The notes under the pieces are model-generated. The model made no database searches. It was not told the origin of the DNA and saw nothing but the letters and a program-made list of their open reading frames with translations. Made by a program: the position numbers and the translations under genes. From NCBI GenBank assembly GCA_014382285.1, contig JACNKA010000068.1, forward strand, positions 1 to 36,754: DNA of 36,754 nucleotides. The letters are read 5' to 3'. Every line of letters begins with the position of its first letter. Within the stretch, counting starts at the first letter, position 1. Source of the stretch: Nitrospinota bacterium. GTDB lineage: Bacteria; Nitrospinota; Nitrospinia; Nitrospinales; VA-1. Below are positions 24,452 to 31,192 of the stretch, in pieces.

Positions 24452-25467
24452 GATTTATTGGGCCTTTTCAATGCGGATAGGAGACGTTTCTCCAATACGG
24501 GATAGACGGATGCCTTCTGGTAGCGACTCCAGGATTTTTTCAATATGCTATAACGCGCAGTGGCTGAAGGGTGGGTGCTCATGAATATGGACTTGCCTCC
24601 TGCCTTGCTTTTACCCAGCTTGTTAATAAAGTTTTGCAGTCCGCCTGGATAGTAGCCCATGCGGTAGGCAAACTCCCGCCCGTACCGATCTGCCTCGAAC
24701 TCCAGGTTTTTATCCAGACCTTTGGTGAACAGGACGTTGGACACTTCATCAATTAACTTATCAAACATGCCGGGGTTTTTATCCATCACCGCGAGTGTTA
24801 GAGAACTGACCCCTTGCAAGCTTCGGCTTCGTTCCAAAGTTTGCAGAGCATGTTTTTGGCTGATATGCGCGACTTCATGGGCCAGCACACCGGCCAACTG
24901 CGCTTCATTTTCAATCATTTTTAACAACCCGATACTCACGAAGACATACCCTCCTGGGGTCGCGAAGGCGTTGGGGTGCTCGGTGTTCAAGATTGCGAAA
25001 TGGTAATCGATATCCGGGCGGTTGGAAACATCTGCAACAGCCTGCCCCACCAGATTGATATAGCGGAGCAGTTCGGGATCATCATAATTACCGCCATATC
25101 GGCTGAACACTTCCACAGCAAGTCGTCCGCCGATGGCTTTTTCCTCTTTATAGGCAATGGGTTGAAGAGCTTGAAGGGTGTTCACACTCTGTTTGAGAAT
25201 GTTGGAAGTTTTTTTATCAAAAATTCCCAGTGACTGGCCCAGGCCGATCATTCCACCCCCATCAGAGCTTTGTTGCTGCGGTGGCTCCTGCACTTTAATA
25301 TCTAATTCTTCCTTTTTTGGTTGAGCCTGAGGCTGGGAGGACTTCTCCACCTCTTTCAAGAACCCGTCCAGGTTGAAGGCATAGGAAGGCTCTGCCCATA
25401 CAAAAAGTCCGAAGACCCCTAGACAGAAAAAACTGAAGCTGAAAATTTTTAAATTATTCTTGCGCAT
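24448..25467 (-). CDS. M48-family periplasmic metalloprotease (BepA/LoiP-like)
   Basis: The 339-residue protein has an N-terminal signal peptide (about residues 7-30, ending SYAF) and a low-complexity Gln/Pro stretch. The M48 catalytic domain has HEVAH at residues 197-201 and the third zinc ligand in EFEADRYG near residue 258. The segment HPNAFATPGGYVFVSIGLL is typical of the BepA/YfgC group, whose members help outer-membrane protein assembly and degrade misfolded ones. No C-terminal TPR domain of the BepA type is present, as the protein ends soon after the protease domain. It lies 9 bp after the SH3 protein gene and overlaps the HAMP gene by 4 bp. Confidence 0.92.
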   Translation of the reverse strand: MRKNNLKIFSFSFFCLGVFGLFVWAEPSYAFNLDGFLKEVEKSSQPQAQPKKEELDIKVQEPPQQQSSDGGGMIGLGQSLGIFDKKTSNILKQSVNTLQALQPIAYKEEKAIGGRLAVEVFSRYGGNYDDPELLRYINLVGQAVADVSNRPDIDYHFAILNTEHPNAFATPGGYVFVSIGLLKMIENEAQLAGVLAHEVAHISQKHALQTLERSRSLQGVSSLTLAVMDKNPGMFDKLIDEVSNVLFTKGLDKNLEFEADRYGREFAYRMGYYPGGLQNFINKLGKSKAGGKSIFMSTHPSATARYSILKKSWSRYQKASVYPVLEKRLLSALKRPNKS

Positions 25468-25476
25468 GGCTGATAT

Positions 25477-25983
25477 TTATTGGGAATACTCACCCAGTTT
25501 TCCTTCTTCGAGAAACCGGTCCAGTTCTTCGGGCCGAACTTTAAAAGTTTCCATATTTTTAACGGCTTGAATGCTTTCATCTGTGGCGCCTTTTTTCCGG
25601 GCATGCTGTTCTGAAATGGGGCTCAAACCCCTAATGCTGGAACCGGATGCAGACTCCCGGGCGTTCATTTTCTGCTCCCCTCCCAAGGTGGCCAGAACAT
25701 CTCCATCGGCTTGTCCACCAGCCGGAGCTTTTTTGGAAAGCTTGAATCGAAACACCCAGCCGGTTTTTCCGCCGGTAGAAACCTGAAAAAACTTGCCAGC
25801 TTTTTTCTTCACCTTCACTGCGGTTCCCTTCTGCAATTTGCTCAATACTTCGGAACGCGCCGAAGCTTTGGCCTGCAGTTTGGTGGACGACTTTTTAACA
25901 TACCAGGTCTCGGCACTAGCCCAATGGGGTAGTAAAAGAATTGTGAGAACTAGTAGAAAACGGGTCAAAGAGGACTGATGCAT
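25477..25983 (-). CDS. Secreted SH3-domain protein
   Basis: The 168-residue protein has a signal peptide (LLVLTILLLPHWASA, cleavage expected after ASA at about residue 24). A bacterial SH3 domain follows (about residues 25-85; WYVKKSSTKLQAKASARSEVLSKLQKGTAVKVKKKAGKFFQV and TGWVFRFKL, read as successive strands). The C-terminal part is charged with no clear fold. Such domains often bind peptidoglycan or envelope partners. It is the first gene of a three-gene unit with the M48 protease and the HAMP protein. A promoter-like sequence ends almost at the start codon, so the transcript may be leaderless. Confidence 0.85.
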   Translation of the reverse strand: MHQSSLTRFLLVLTILLLPHWASAETWYVKKSSTKLQAKASARSEVLSKLQKGTAVKVKKKAGKFFQVSTGGKTGWVFRFKLSKKAPAGGQADGDVLATLGGEQKMNARESASGSSIRGLSPISEQHARKKGATDESIQAVKNMETFKVRPEELDRFLEEGKLGEYSQ

Positions 25984-25989
25984 ATAAAG

Positions 25990-26018
25990 TTTTTACAATA
26001 TTTTATGGAATCTATCAA
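25990..26018 (-). promoter_or_regulatory. Candidate promoter of the SH3-M48-HAMP unit
   Basis: On the minus strand TTGATA (26013-26018) is 17 bp from TAAAAA (25990-25995). Initiation would fall at or within a few bases of the start codon at 25983, which has no ribosome-binding site; a leaderless mRNA is possible. Confidence 0.4.
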
Positions 26019-26062
26019 GCTTCCCCCAAACCGGGCCAAACGTCAACCCAAAATTCCCCCTC

Positions 26063-26215
26063 CCACTCGGCGTGGAGCCAATGGGCAATAGCTTTTGTTG
26101 GCGAGCAAAGAGTTGTCTCGGCTGAAGATATTCTTGCTCAGTTGCTTTCCCTTCGTATGGCGTGAGGCCATTGCCAACTGAGTCCAGCGTCACGCTGGTT
26201 GCTCATTGCCCCCAC
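26063..26215 (+). repeat. Interspersed repeat copies in the 25984-26419 gap
   Basis: Positions 26063-26153 contain CCACTCGGCGTGGAGCC, AATGGGCAATAGCTTTT and GTTGTCTCGGCT, matching the family seen at 20952 and 33911. A second partial copy follows, with GGCGTGAGGCCATTGCC and CCAGCGTCACGCTGG at about 26160-26215. No gene is seen in this gap besides repeats and the promoter at 25990. Confidence 0.6.
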
Positions 26216-26258
26216 GGCTAGCCCGGATATTGCATGAGAATTCTTAGTTAATGATTTT

Positions 26259-26329
26259 AACCCCCTCAATCCCCCTTGTCAGGGGGGACATTTAATTAAT
26301 TCCCCCTGACAAGGGGGATTGAGGGGGTT
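26259..26329. repeat. Perfect 28-bp inverted repeat of the REP-like family
   Basis: The left arm (26259-26286) begins AACCCCCTCAATCCCCCTTG, and the right arm (26302-26329) is its exact reverse complement, separated by 15 bp containing TTAATTAA. Single arms of the same sequence occur at 34004-34032 and 35489-35516, and a degenerate one at 8287. It lies downstream of the amidase gene and upstream of the SH3 gene. Confidence 0.8.
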
Positions 26330-26419
26330 GCACTTTGTGTGGGGGGTGCGCTTTGGCAAATACAGGCTTGTTCTGACCGGGTTTGCTTTTTTTAATTTTA
26401 GGCTTTTTACTCATGCAAT

Positions 26420-27313
26420 TTACGGGCTAGTGGAGTCGAAGGCTTTTTTTAGTCGGGCCCAGTTGAAAGCCGATCCGGGATCGTATTTGCACTCCAGTCC
26501 GTTGTCGCCTTTTTGCACGTGAGCGTGACCCAGAATGCCGGAAAATTTAGAGTAGTTTTTTAATCTGTCGAGGGGATGTCGCCCGGAATTTTTGTCGAAG
26601 GGCACTTGCAGTTTAACTCTGGGCAGAAGGTGGTTGATGCCGATGCAGAGTTTGATCAGAGATTGATATTGCTCCTCGGTAAAATCCCACATGCGGACGA
26701 TTCGACCATTGACCTTTTTGCTGAAGTACCCCCTTGTGCCGTGAGTGCGTGCTGGGGTGGCCTGGAATCCGGGAGTCTGGATTTTATCGCGGTAGTCATC
26801 AGGCAGTTCGAGCAGCCACTGCCCTCTTTTTTTTCGGTATTTATCTTTATTGGAAGGGAGCCATTCAGAATCTTTAGCCAGAGCTTCCCATGAAAGGTTT
26901 GCCATTTCGACATGGATAGCCCTTTCGTTGCCTTGTCGGTCATCGGCAGGAGCGGTATTGGTTTTCCAGTACAAGTCACAGGTCTGGTAAAGGGTGCCGT
27001 CGAGATCCAGATAGAAATGACTCCCCTTGAAAGAACTTTCCTTCATCAACTGGTGGCAGTGGTAAGAGCTGTAGCAGGCATCGTAATGCAGGACGAACTG
27101 ATGAACTCGTTGCGTCAGTTCCTTGTATGCCGATTCAGGTTTCAGGATTTTATAAGCTGAATCTTTTCTGGATGGTGCATCATTGAGTTTGGGGTCGTGA
27201 TGGGAGCAGGTGGACCGTCCCCTTTTGTTGGGGCAAACCAAGCCTTCGTTCCATAAAACCACACGGGTTCCAATATTTATTTTATGGCCGCAGGAAACGA
27301 TATTTTGATTCAT
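26420..27313 (-). CDS. N-acetylmuramoyl-L-alanine amidase-like (Amidase_2) protein
   Basis: From the ATG at 27313 the product has 297 residues. The frame is open back to 27487 but that part overlaps the NAD kinase gene. Amidase_2 features are FVLHYDACYSSYHCHQLM with the first zinc His, HFYLDLDGTLYQTCDL, AIHVEMANLS and the C-terminal ILGHAHVQKG followed by YDPGSAFNWARL. These mirror the GHxxxxxxxxxDPGxxFxW pattern of the family. It would cut the bond between muramic acid and the stem peptide, or bind peptidoglycan. No signal peptide is visible, unusual for a peptidoglycan hydrolase. The start is uncertain because no ribosome-binding site is seen. Confidence 0.8.
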   Translation of the reverse strand: MNQNIVSCGHKINIGTRVVLWNEGLVCPNKRGRSTCSHHDPKLNDAPSRKDSAYKILKPESAYKELTQRVHQFVLHYDACYSSYHCHQLMKESSFKGSHFYLDLDGTLYQTCDLYWKTNTAPADDRQGNERAIHVEMANLSWEALAKDSEWLPSNKDKYRKKRGQWLLELPDDYRDKIQTPGFQATPARTHGTRGYFSKKVNGRIVRMWDFTEEQYQSLIKLCIGINHLLPRVKLQVPFDKNSGRHPLDRLKNYSKFSGILGHAHVQKGDNGLECKYDPGSAFNWARLKKAFDSTSP

Positions 27314-27351
27314 AAATTGAGCCAATCGAGTTTTAGCATCTGACAGGGGAT

Positions 27352-28224
27352 TTAACTTTCCGTCATGCCTCCCCAATGAAGTTTTGTTCTCAGAGTTTGA
27401 TAATAGTTTTTTTCGGGAGCCTGCACCAGTTTTACTGATATCTGGGCTTTTTCCGCCGCAAGAATATCTCCAGACCTCATATCGCAACCCATCTGCCCAT
27501 CAAGCGTTATCCTGACATCCTCGTCCTCGTGGCGTTTGGTCAGTTGCACTTTGATCTCGGAAGTGTCGGGAATCACAATGGATCTGTTTGTCAGAACAAA
27601 GGGACAAATCGGACTCAATACCAGAGCATGCATGCTGGGGTGAATGATGGGGCCTCCCGCCGAGAGGGAATAAGCAGTGGAGCCTGTTGGTGTGGCAATG
27701 ATCAATCCGTCAGCCCGGTAGGAGGTCATAGGCTGGTCGTTGACGAGCACTGTAAGGTTGACGATTCTGGCCAGAGCGCCCTTATTGATGACAATATCGT
27801 TCAGCACATTAAAATTTTGTATTTTTGCCCCATCGCGCCAGAGAGAAGCATTCAGCAGCATGCGGTGTTCTATTTCACATTTTCCGTTCAGGGTGCTTTG
27901 AAGAGTGGGATAAAGGTCTTCAAGGGTGGTTTCGGTTAAAAAACCCAGGCTACCGAGGTTGACTCCCAGAATAGGGACTCCGTGCGAGTGGGCGATGCGG
28001 GCCACGTTTAGTAAGGTTCCGTCTCCTCCAAGTACAATGATCAGTTCACAGAAGCTGGGAACTTCTTCATGCGAGCAGGTTGCTGTTTCCTGGATCAATT
28101 CGGCGGTATCCTGATCCATATAAAGCTTGCAGCCGCGATCTCGCAACCATTGCACCAGAGTGTTGACTATTTTCGGGTCGACGGAGGAGGGTCTTGGTTT
28201 GCAAAATAGCCCTATATTTTTCAC
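27352..28224 (-). CDS. nadK: NAD kinase
   Basis: The 290-residue enzyme phosphorylates NAD to NADP in the cytoplasm. It has the GGDGT motif in IIVLGGDGTLLNVAR (about residues 66-70), LNDIVINKG in place of the usual NE motif region, and the glycine-rich ATPTGSTAYSLSAGGPI near residue 180. Length is normal. The amidase gene follows on the same strand after about 38 bp and the bifunctional-nuclease gene lies upstream. Confidence 0.97.
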   Translation of the reverse strand: MKNIGLFCKPRPSSVDPKIVNTLVQWLRDRGCKLYMDQDTAELIQETATCSHEEVPSFCELIIVLGGDGTLLNVARIAHSHGVPILGVNLGSLGFLTETTLEDLYPTLQSTLNGKCEIEHRMLLNASLWRDGAKIQNFNVLNDIVINKGALARIVNLTVLVNDQPMTSYRADGLIIATPTGSTAYSLSAGGPIIHPSMHALVLSPICPFVLTNRSIVIPDTSEIKVQLTKRHEDEDVRITLDGQMGCDMRSGDILAAEKAQISVKLVQAPEKNYYQTLRTKLHWGGMTES

Positions 28225-28358
28225 GGGTTCCTTTTCACTAAGTTCATGCAGTTAACTTGAGTTTCGGGCAACAACTCCACTTTCAATAAGGTTAAAGCGG
28301 AACAATTAAGGAATGAGAAAGCGCAGTAGGCAGAATGTTTCGGCATCATTATGTGGTG

Positions 28359-28847
28359 TCAAAGTTTGCCGAAGTCCTCCGGTTTTATATTATCCAGCCA
28401 GTTTTTCCACTGCTTGTCGTCAGCCGTTTTGGTTTTTCCTGGATCGGGGAGATCCAGGCTTTTAGCGGCCTCAATCACTTTCTCTTCAACAAAGATGGGA
28501 GACTTGGTTCTGAGTGCCAGAGCGATAGCATCGGAAGGGCGCGAGTCTATAGCAAGGGTCAGGTCTCCGCATACCAGGGAAATGACAGCGTAAAAGGTAT
28601 TATCTTTTAATTCATTGACGAGGATATGGTTGACCTTGGCCTTCATATTATGAATCAGGTTTTTGAGTAAATCATGGGTCATGGGGCGTGGGGTGGAGAT
28701 TTTTTCTATTTCCAGAGCGATTGCGTTGGCCTCAAAATAACCCACCCATATGGGGAGAGCCTTAGAACCGGTTGAATCTTTCAAAATAATGATGGGCATG
28801 TTGGTGAGCGGGTCCAACGTAAGGCCCTCAACTTTCATTTCAACCAT
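28359..28847 (-). CDS. Bifunctional nuclease (BFN/DUF151) domain protein
   Basis: The 162-residue protein matches the DUF151/BFN family: LKDSTGSKALPIWVGYFEANAIALEIEKISTPRP (read as two adjoining segments), THDLLKNLI, FYAVISL and the signature DSRPSDAIALALRTKSPIFVEE. Bacterial members include proteins proposed to act as nucleases, but the physiological role is mostly unknown. GAGG lies 7 bp upstream of the ATG at 28847; a second in-frame ATG lies three codons in. It has a near-perfect sigma-70 promoter of its own at 28933-28961. Confidence 0.92.
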   Translation of the reverse strand: MVEMKVEGLTLDPLTNMPIIILKDSTGSKALPIWVGYFEANAIALEIEKISTPRPMTHDLLKNLIHNMKAKVNHILVNELKDNTFYAVISLVCGDLTLAIDSRPSDAIALALRTKSPIFVEEKVIEAAKSLDLPDPGKTKTADDKQWKNWLDNIKPEDFGKL

Positions 28848-28932
28848 ATCCTTGCCTCGAAAGAGGGTTATATTAAATAAGTGATTTTATCAGGTTTGAG
28901 GTGAAAAATCTGAAATATGAAGCTGTCTAAAA

Positions 28933-28961
28933 AATATAGATAAACCTGTGAGGTTTGTCAA
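28933..28961 (-). promoter_or_regulatory. Strong sigma-70 promoter for the BFN gene
   Basis: On the minus strand a perfect TTGACA (28956-28961) is 17 bp from TATATT (28933-28938). It is the best promoter match in the window. The predicted leader is about 80 nt. Confidence 0.7.
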
Positions 28962-28972
28962 CGTATTGTACT

Positions 28973-28987
28973 CCGGAAGCGTTCCGG
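28973..28987. repeat. Perfect hairpin after the anti-sigma gene
   Basis: CCGGAA-GCG-TTCCGG forms a 6-bp stem with a 3-nt loop, between the anti-sigma stop (29014) and the BFN promoter. No T-run follows on the minus strand, so it is at most a weak terminator or a binding site. Confidence 0.4.
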
Positions 28988-29013
28988 TGTTTCCCGGTAG
29001 TTGAGGTGAGAGG

Positions 29014-29262
29014 TTATTTCTTTTCTTGCTGGTCTCTATTCTCTTGCAGAAAACTTTGCAGGGTACGGCGAATTTCATCGGGAATTTCAATTTGGTTCAA
29101 AGTGTCCCGGCAAAGGGTGGTTGTCGATTTATAGGTATTCAAAAAAGCGATGCAAGGGGGACATTCTTCAAAATGTTCCTCAAGTGATTTGCTGGTGTTT
29201 TGATCCAGCGACCCTTCAATATAATCGTACAGCAAATCAATGCATTCTTTACAACAGATCAT
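29014..29262 (-). CDS. Zinc-finger anti-sigma factor (ZAS family), soluble
   Basis: The 82-residue protein has an N-terminal CCKECIDLLYDYIEGSL and the zinc-binding HxxxCxxC motif as HFEECPPC near residue 30. This is the hallmark of zf-HC2/ZAS anti-sigma factors. It has no membrane helix, so it is a cytoplasmic type like RsrA, possibly redox- or metal-responsive. Its ATG overlaps the sigma gene stop by 4 bp, showing a coupled sigma/anti-sigma pair. Confidence 0.9.
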   Translation of the reverse strand: MICCKECIDLLYDYIEGSLDQNTSKSLEEHFEECPPCIAFLNTYKSTTTLCRDTLNQIEIPDEIRRTLQSFLQENRDQQEKK

Positions 29263-29888
29263 GCTTCCCCCTTTTGGGAACTGTATTCCTCAAAATAGCC
29301 GGAAAGTTTTTTTCTCAAAAACAATCGGGCCCGGTGCAGTCTCGACTTTACTGCCGGAATGGTCAGGTCTAGTACTTCGCTCACCTTTTCGGTTGAGAGG
29401 CCTTCAACATCCCGCAACAAGAAAACCACTTTTTCTTTTTCTGGCAAAAGGCCAACGGCTTTGTTGATGACCTCGCGCGTTTCATTGGTAAACAATAAGG
29501 ACTCGGAATTTTCCGACCAGTCCTGAATTTTTTCCTGCTGGTACCCGGCACTATTGAAGGAGGGTAGTAACTCGTCAATAGAAATATTGGGTTCTTTCTT
29601 CTTGCTCCGCAGTTTCATATAGCTGGCGTTTAAGGTGATACGGTAAACCCAGCTCGAAAACGCCGATTTGCCCTGAAACGTATGGATCTTCTTGAACAAG
29701 GTCAGGAGAACCTCCTGAGTCACATCCTGCGCATCCATCTGGTTGCGCACCAGGTTGAAACTGAGGGCATATATTTTCTTTTGATAAAGCTCAGCTATCT
29801 TGTCGTAAGCGTCAGGATTACCAGCTTGAAAATCCTTGACTAGAGCTTCTTCAATTTCTTTTTCTTCTTTTGGCTGGGTAAAGGACAT
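29259..29888 (-). CDS. ECF-type RNA polymerase sigma factor
   Basis: The 209-residue protein is an RpoE-like ECF sigma factor. Region 2 spans about residues 25-95 (AYDKIAELYQKKIYALSFNLVRNQMDAQDVTQEVLLTLFKK, read in parts, then FSSWVYRITLN). Region 4 spans about 140-195 (LLPEKEKVVFLLRDVEGLSTEKVSEVLDL and TIPAVKSRLHRARLFLRKKL). It directs transcription of a stress regulon that cannot be deduced here. The adjacent soluble zinc anti-sigma factor is the likely regulator. The ATG at 29888 has no strong ribosome-binding site. Confidence 0.95.
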   Translation of the reverse strand: MSFTQPKEEKEIEEALVKDFQAGNPDAYDKIAELYQKKIYALSFNLVRNQMDAQDVTQEVLLTLFKKIHTFQGKSAFSSWVYRITLNASYMKLRSKKKEPNISIDELLPSFNSAGYQQEKIQDWSENSESLLFTNETREVINKAVGLLPEKEKVVFLLRDVEGLSTEKVSEVLDLTIPAVKSRLHRARLFLRKKLSGYFEEYSSQKGEA

Positions 29889-30048
29889 AAAAGAGCAAAT
29901 CCAGTTTTATTTTCTGTTAGGAGAAAGGCATAGGCTCCTTCGCTTACGGAAAACCTGCCGGGATTTGCAATTCCCCTTTTTATTCCAGTTAGCTTAGGAT
30001 GCTTTCAAATACAAAGAGATTCGTCAAATAAAGGCGGAACCTTGTAAA

Positions 30049-30084
30049 AAAAACAATCCTCTCTGGGAGGGGGAGAAGGGGGGA
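30049..30084 (-). terminator. Candidate terminator downstream of tatA
   Basis: On the minus strand CCTC-CCAGA-GAGG is followed closely by ATTG and a run of eight T. The stem is short but is preceded by a pyrimidine-rich stretch and followed by a good T-run, in the gap between tatA and the sigma gene. Confidence 0.4.
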
Positions 30085-30088
30085 TGTT

Positions 30089-30367
30089 TTATTTGTTTTC
30101 CGGTTCGGTGGTAGAGGCTACAGGGTCCTCAGCAGTTTCAGGTGTATCGCTATCTCCTTCGGTCACCTCTTTTGCTGTATCCGTAGCTTCTGCGTCAGTA
30201 CCCTCAGGGAGTTCTTCTGCATTTTCTTCGGCTTCCTTCATAGATTTCTTGAAGTTCCGAATACTGTTACCAAAAGCACTGCCAATTTCCGGTAGCTTTC
30301 CAGCCCCGAAGATAATCATAATAATGACCAAAATGATCATTAATTCTGGAAAACCGATTCCCATCAT
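30089..30367 (-). CDS. tatA: Twin-arginine translocase subunit TatA/TatE
   Basis: The 92-residue protein has the TatA architecture. A short N-terminal membrane helix (GFPELMIILVIIMIIF) leads into the FG hinge (FGAGKLPEIGSAFG) and an amphipathic helix (NSIRNFKKSMKEAEENA), then an acidic disordered tail rich in Glu, Thr and Asp. TatA forms the pore for folded proteins with twin-arginine signals. No tatB or tatC is in the window. Either of the first two Met codons may be the start. A TTGTCT/TATAAT promoter lies at 30403-30430. Confidence 0.95.
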   Translation of the reverse strand: MMGIGFPELMIILVIIMIIFGAGKLPEIGSAFGNSIRNFKKSMKEAEENAEELPEGTDAEATDTAKEVTEGDSDTPETAEDPVASTTEPENK

Positions 30368-30402
30368 AGCGAAAATCCCTTTATTTATTCAAGAAAAGGC
30401 CG

Positions 30403-30430
30403 ATTATAACACAAACAGGTATGAAGACAA
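30403..30430 (-). promoter_or_regulatory. Promoter for tatA
   Basis: On the minus strand a perfect TATAAT (30403-30408) lies 16 bp from TTGTCT (30425-30430), about 35 bp upstream of the tatA start. Confidence 0.55.
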
Positions 30431-30464
30431 ATGCAAATAATGGGCTGGAAATCAACAGCTTTTA

Positions 30465-30473
30465 TGCTACAAT
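30465..30473 (+). promoter_or_regulatory. Extended -10 promoter for the PagL-like gene
   Basis: TGCTACAAT is an extended -10 element (TGn plus TACAAT) about 56 bp upstream of the start codon at 30530. No clear -35 box is seen, which is usual for extended -10 promoters. Confidence 0.4.
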
Positions 30474-30529
30474 CCGTCCTTTAATGTGTTGCGATTAAAG
30501 AGATTTTAAACTTTAGGAAACAATAGGAT

Positions 30530-31138
30530 ATGAAATTTATAGTACGTATCGTGGCTGTTCATTTGGTTCTCTTGATGTTGAATGTGGCGACCGCAGGAGC
30601 CGAAAACTTTTCACAAAGATTTGAAAAAGGTAGTTCCGATTTTGGTGGTCAATTTGGCTGGGGACATAACTTTAATCTCCCACCAGGACCTCCAAACAGA
30701 ACGGATATGGGGTTTGCATTTCTTTTCCCGAACTGGCAACGCAATTTGACAGGGGTGATTGGTGGCGACTCCTGGTATCAAGGGGCGTTGTTCTACCATA
30801 TGGAAGCCGGGCTCGCTTTTGCTGATCGTGATGACAAATTCCTGCTCGGCTGGTCTCCAGTGATGGCGCAGTATAAATTTCTCAGCCCTAAAAGACGATG
30901 GGCGCCGAACATTCTCCTTGGAGCTGGTTTTTCAATGACCAACTGGAAAGATGTTGCCGATAGGGAGTTAGGCAGTGAGTTCCAATTCTTGCTTCATGCT
31001 GGAGCCGGATTAGAATACTTCAAGAAAGAGGGTGCCTATTCCATAAACTACCGACTCTTTCATGTTTCAAATGCCGGAATTCAATTCCCTAATATTGGAC
31101 TCAATGCCCACGTCTTCAGCTTGGGTATGCGCTTCTAG
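30530..31138 (+). CDS. PagL-like lipid A 3-O-deacylase (acyloxyacyl hydrolase family)
   Basis: The 202-residue protein has a signal peptide (VHLVLLMLNVATAGA, cleavage near residue 24) and alternating beta-barrel-like strands. It carries the PagL catalytic pattern near the C-terminus, FHVSNAGIQFPNIGLN with the HxS pair, and a terminal Phe typical of outer-membrane barrel proteins. PagL removes a 3-linked acyl chain from lipid A in the outer membrane and so changes surface charge and immune recognition. Conservation of the HxSN motif suggests activity. The divergent neighbour is tatA; downstream is the MMPL exporter. Its stop codon overlaps a perfect hairpin. Confidence 0.85.
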   Translation: MKFIVRIVAVHLVLLMLNVATAGAENFSQRFEKGSSDFGGQFGWGHNFNLPPGPPNRTDMGFAFLFPNWQRNLTGVIGGDSWYQGALFYHMEAGLAFADRDDKFLLGWSPVMAQYKFLSPKRRWAPNILLGAGFSMTNWKDVADRELGSEFQFLLHAGAGLEYFKKEGAYSINYRLFHVSNAGIQFPNIGLNAHVFSLGMRF

Positions 31139-31173
31139 CGGAGAGCCTCCGCTGGCCACCGGCGGTTCGCCGG
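31137..31173. repeat. Two adjacent perfect hairpins at the end of the PagL-like gene
   Basis: AGCGGAG-AGC-CTCCGCT (31137-31153) overlaps the TAG stop codon and is followed by CCGGCG-GTT-CGCCGG (31159-31173). The second has the same form as the hairpin at 5171-5185. No T-run follows. They could act as transcript-stabilising or REP-like elements between the PagL-like gene and the exporter gene. Confidence 0.55.
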
Positions 31174-31192
31174 GTCGAACTATAAAGCTCCC

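Noticed and set aside
25993-26193. 66-residue minus-strand ORF
   Set aside because: It lies entirely within the interspersed repeat and the SH3 promoter, with no ribosome-binding site.
29889-30048. Riboswitch-like sequence upstream of the sigma factor (GGCAGGTTTTCC and AAGGAGCC segments)
   Set aside because: It could fold locally but matches no conserved riboswitch core that I know in either orientation.
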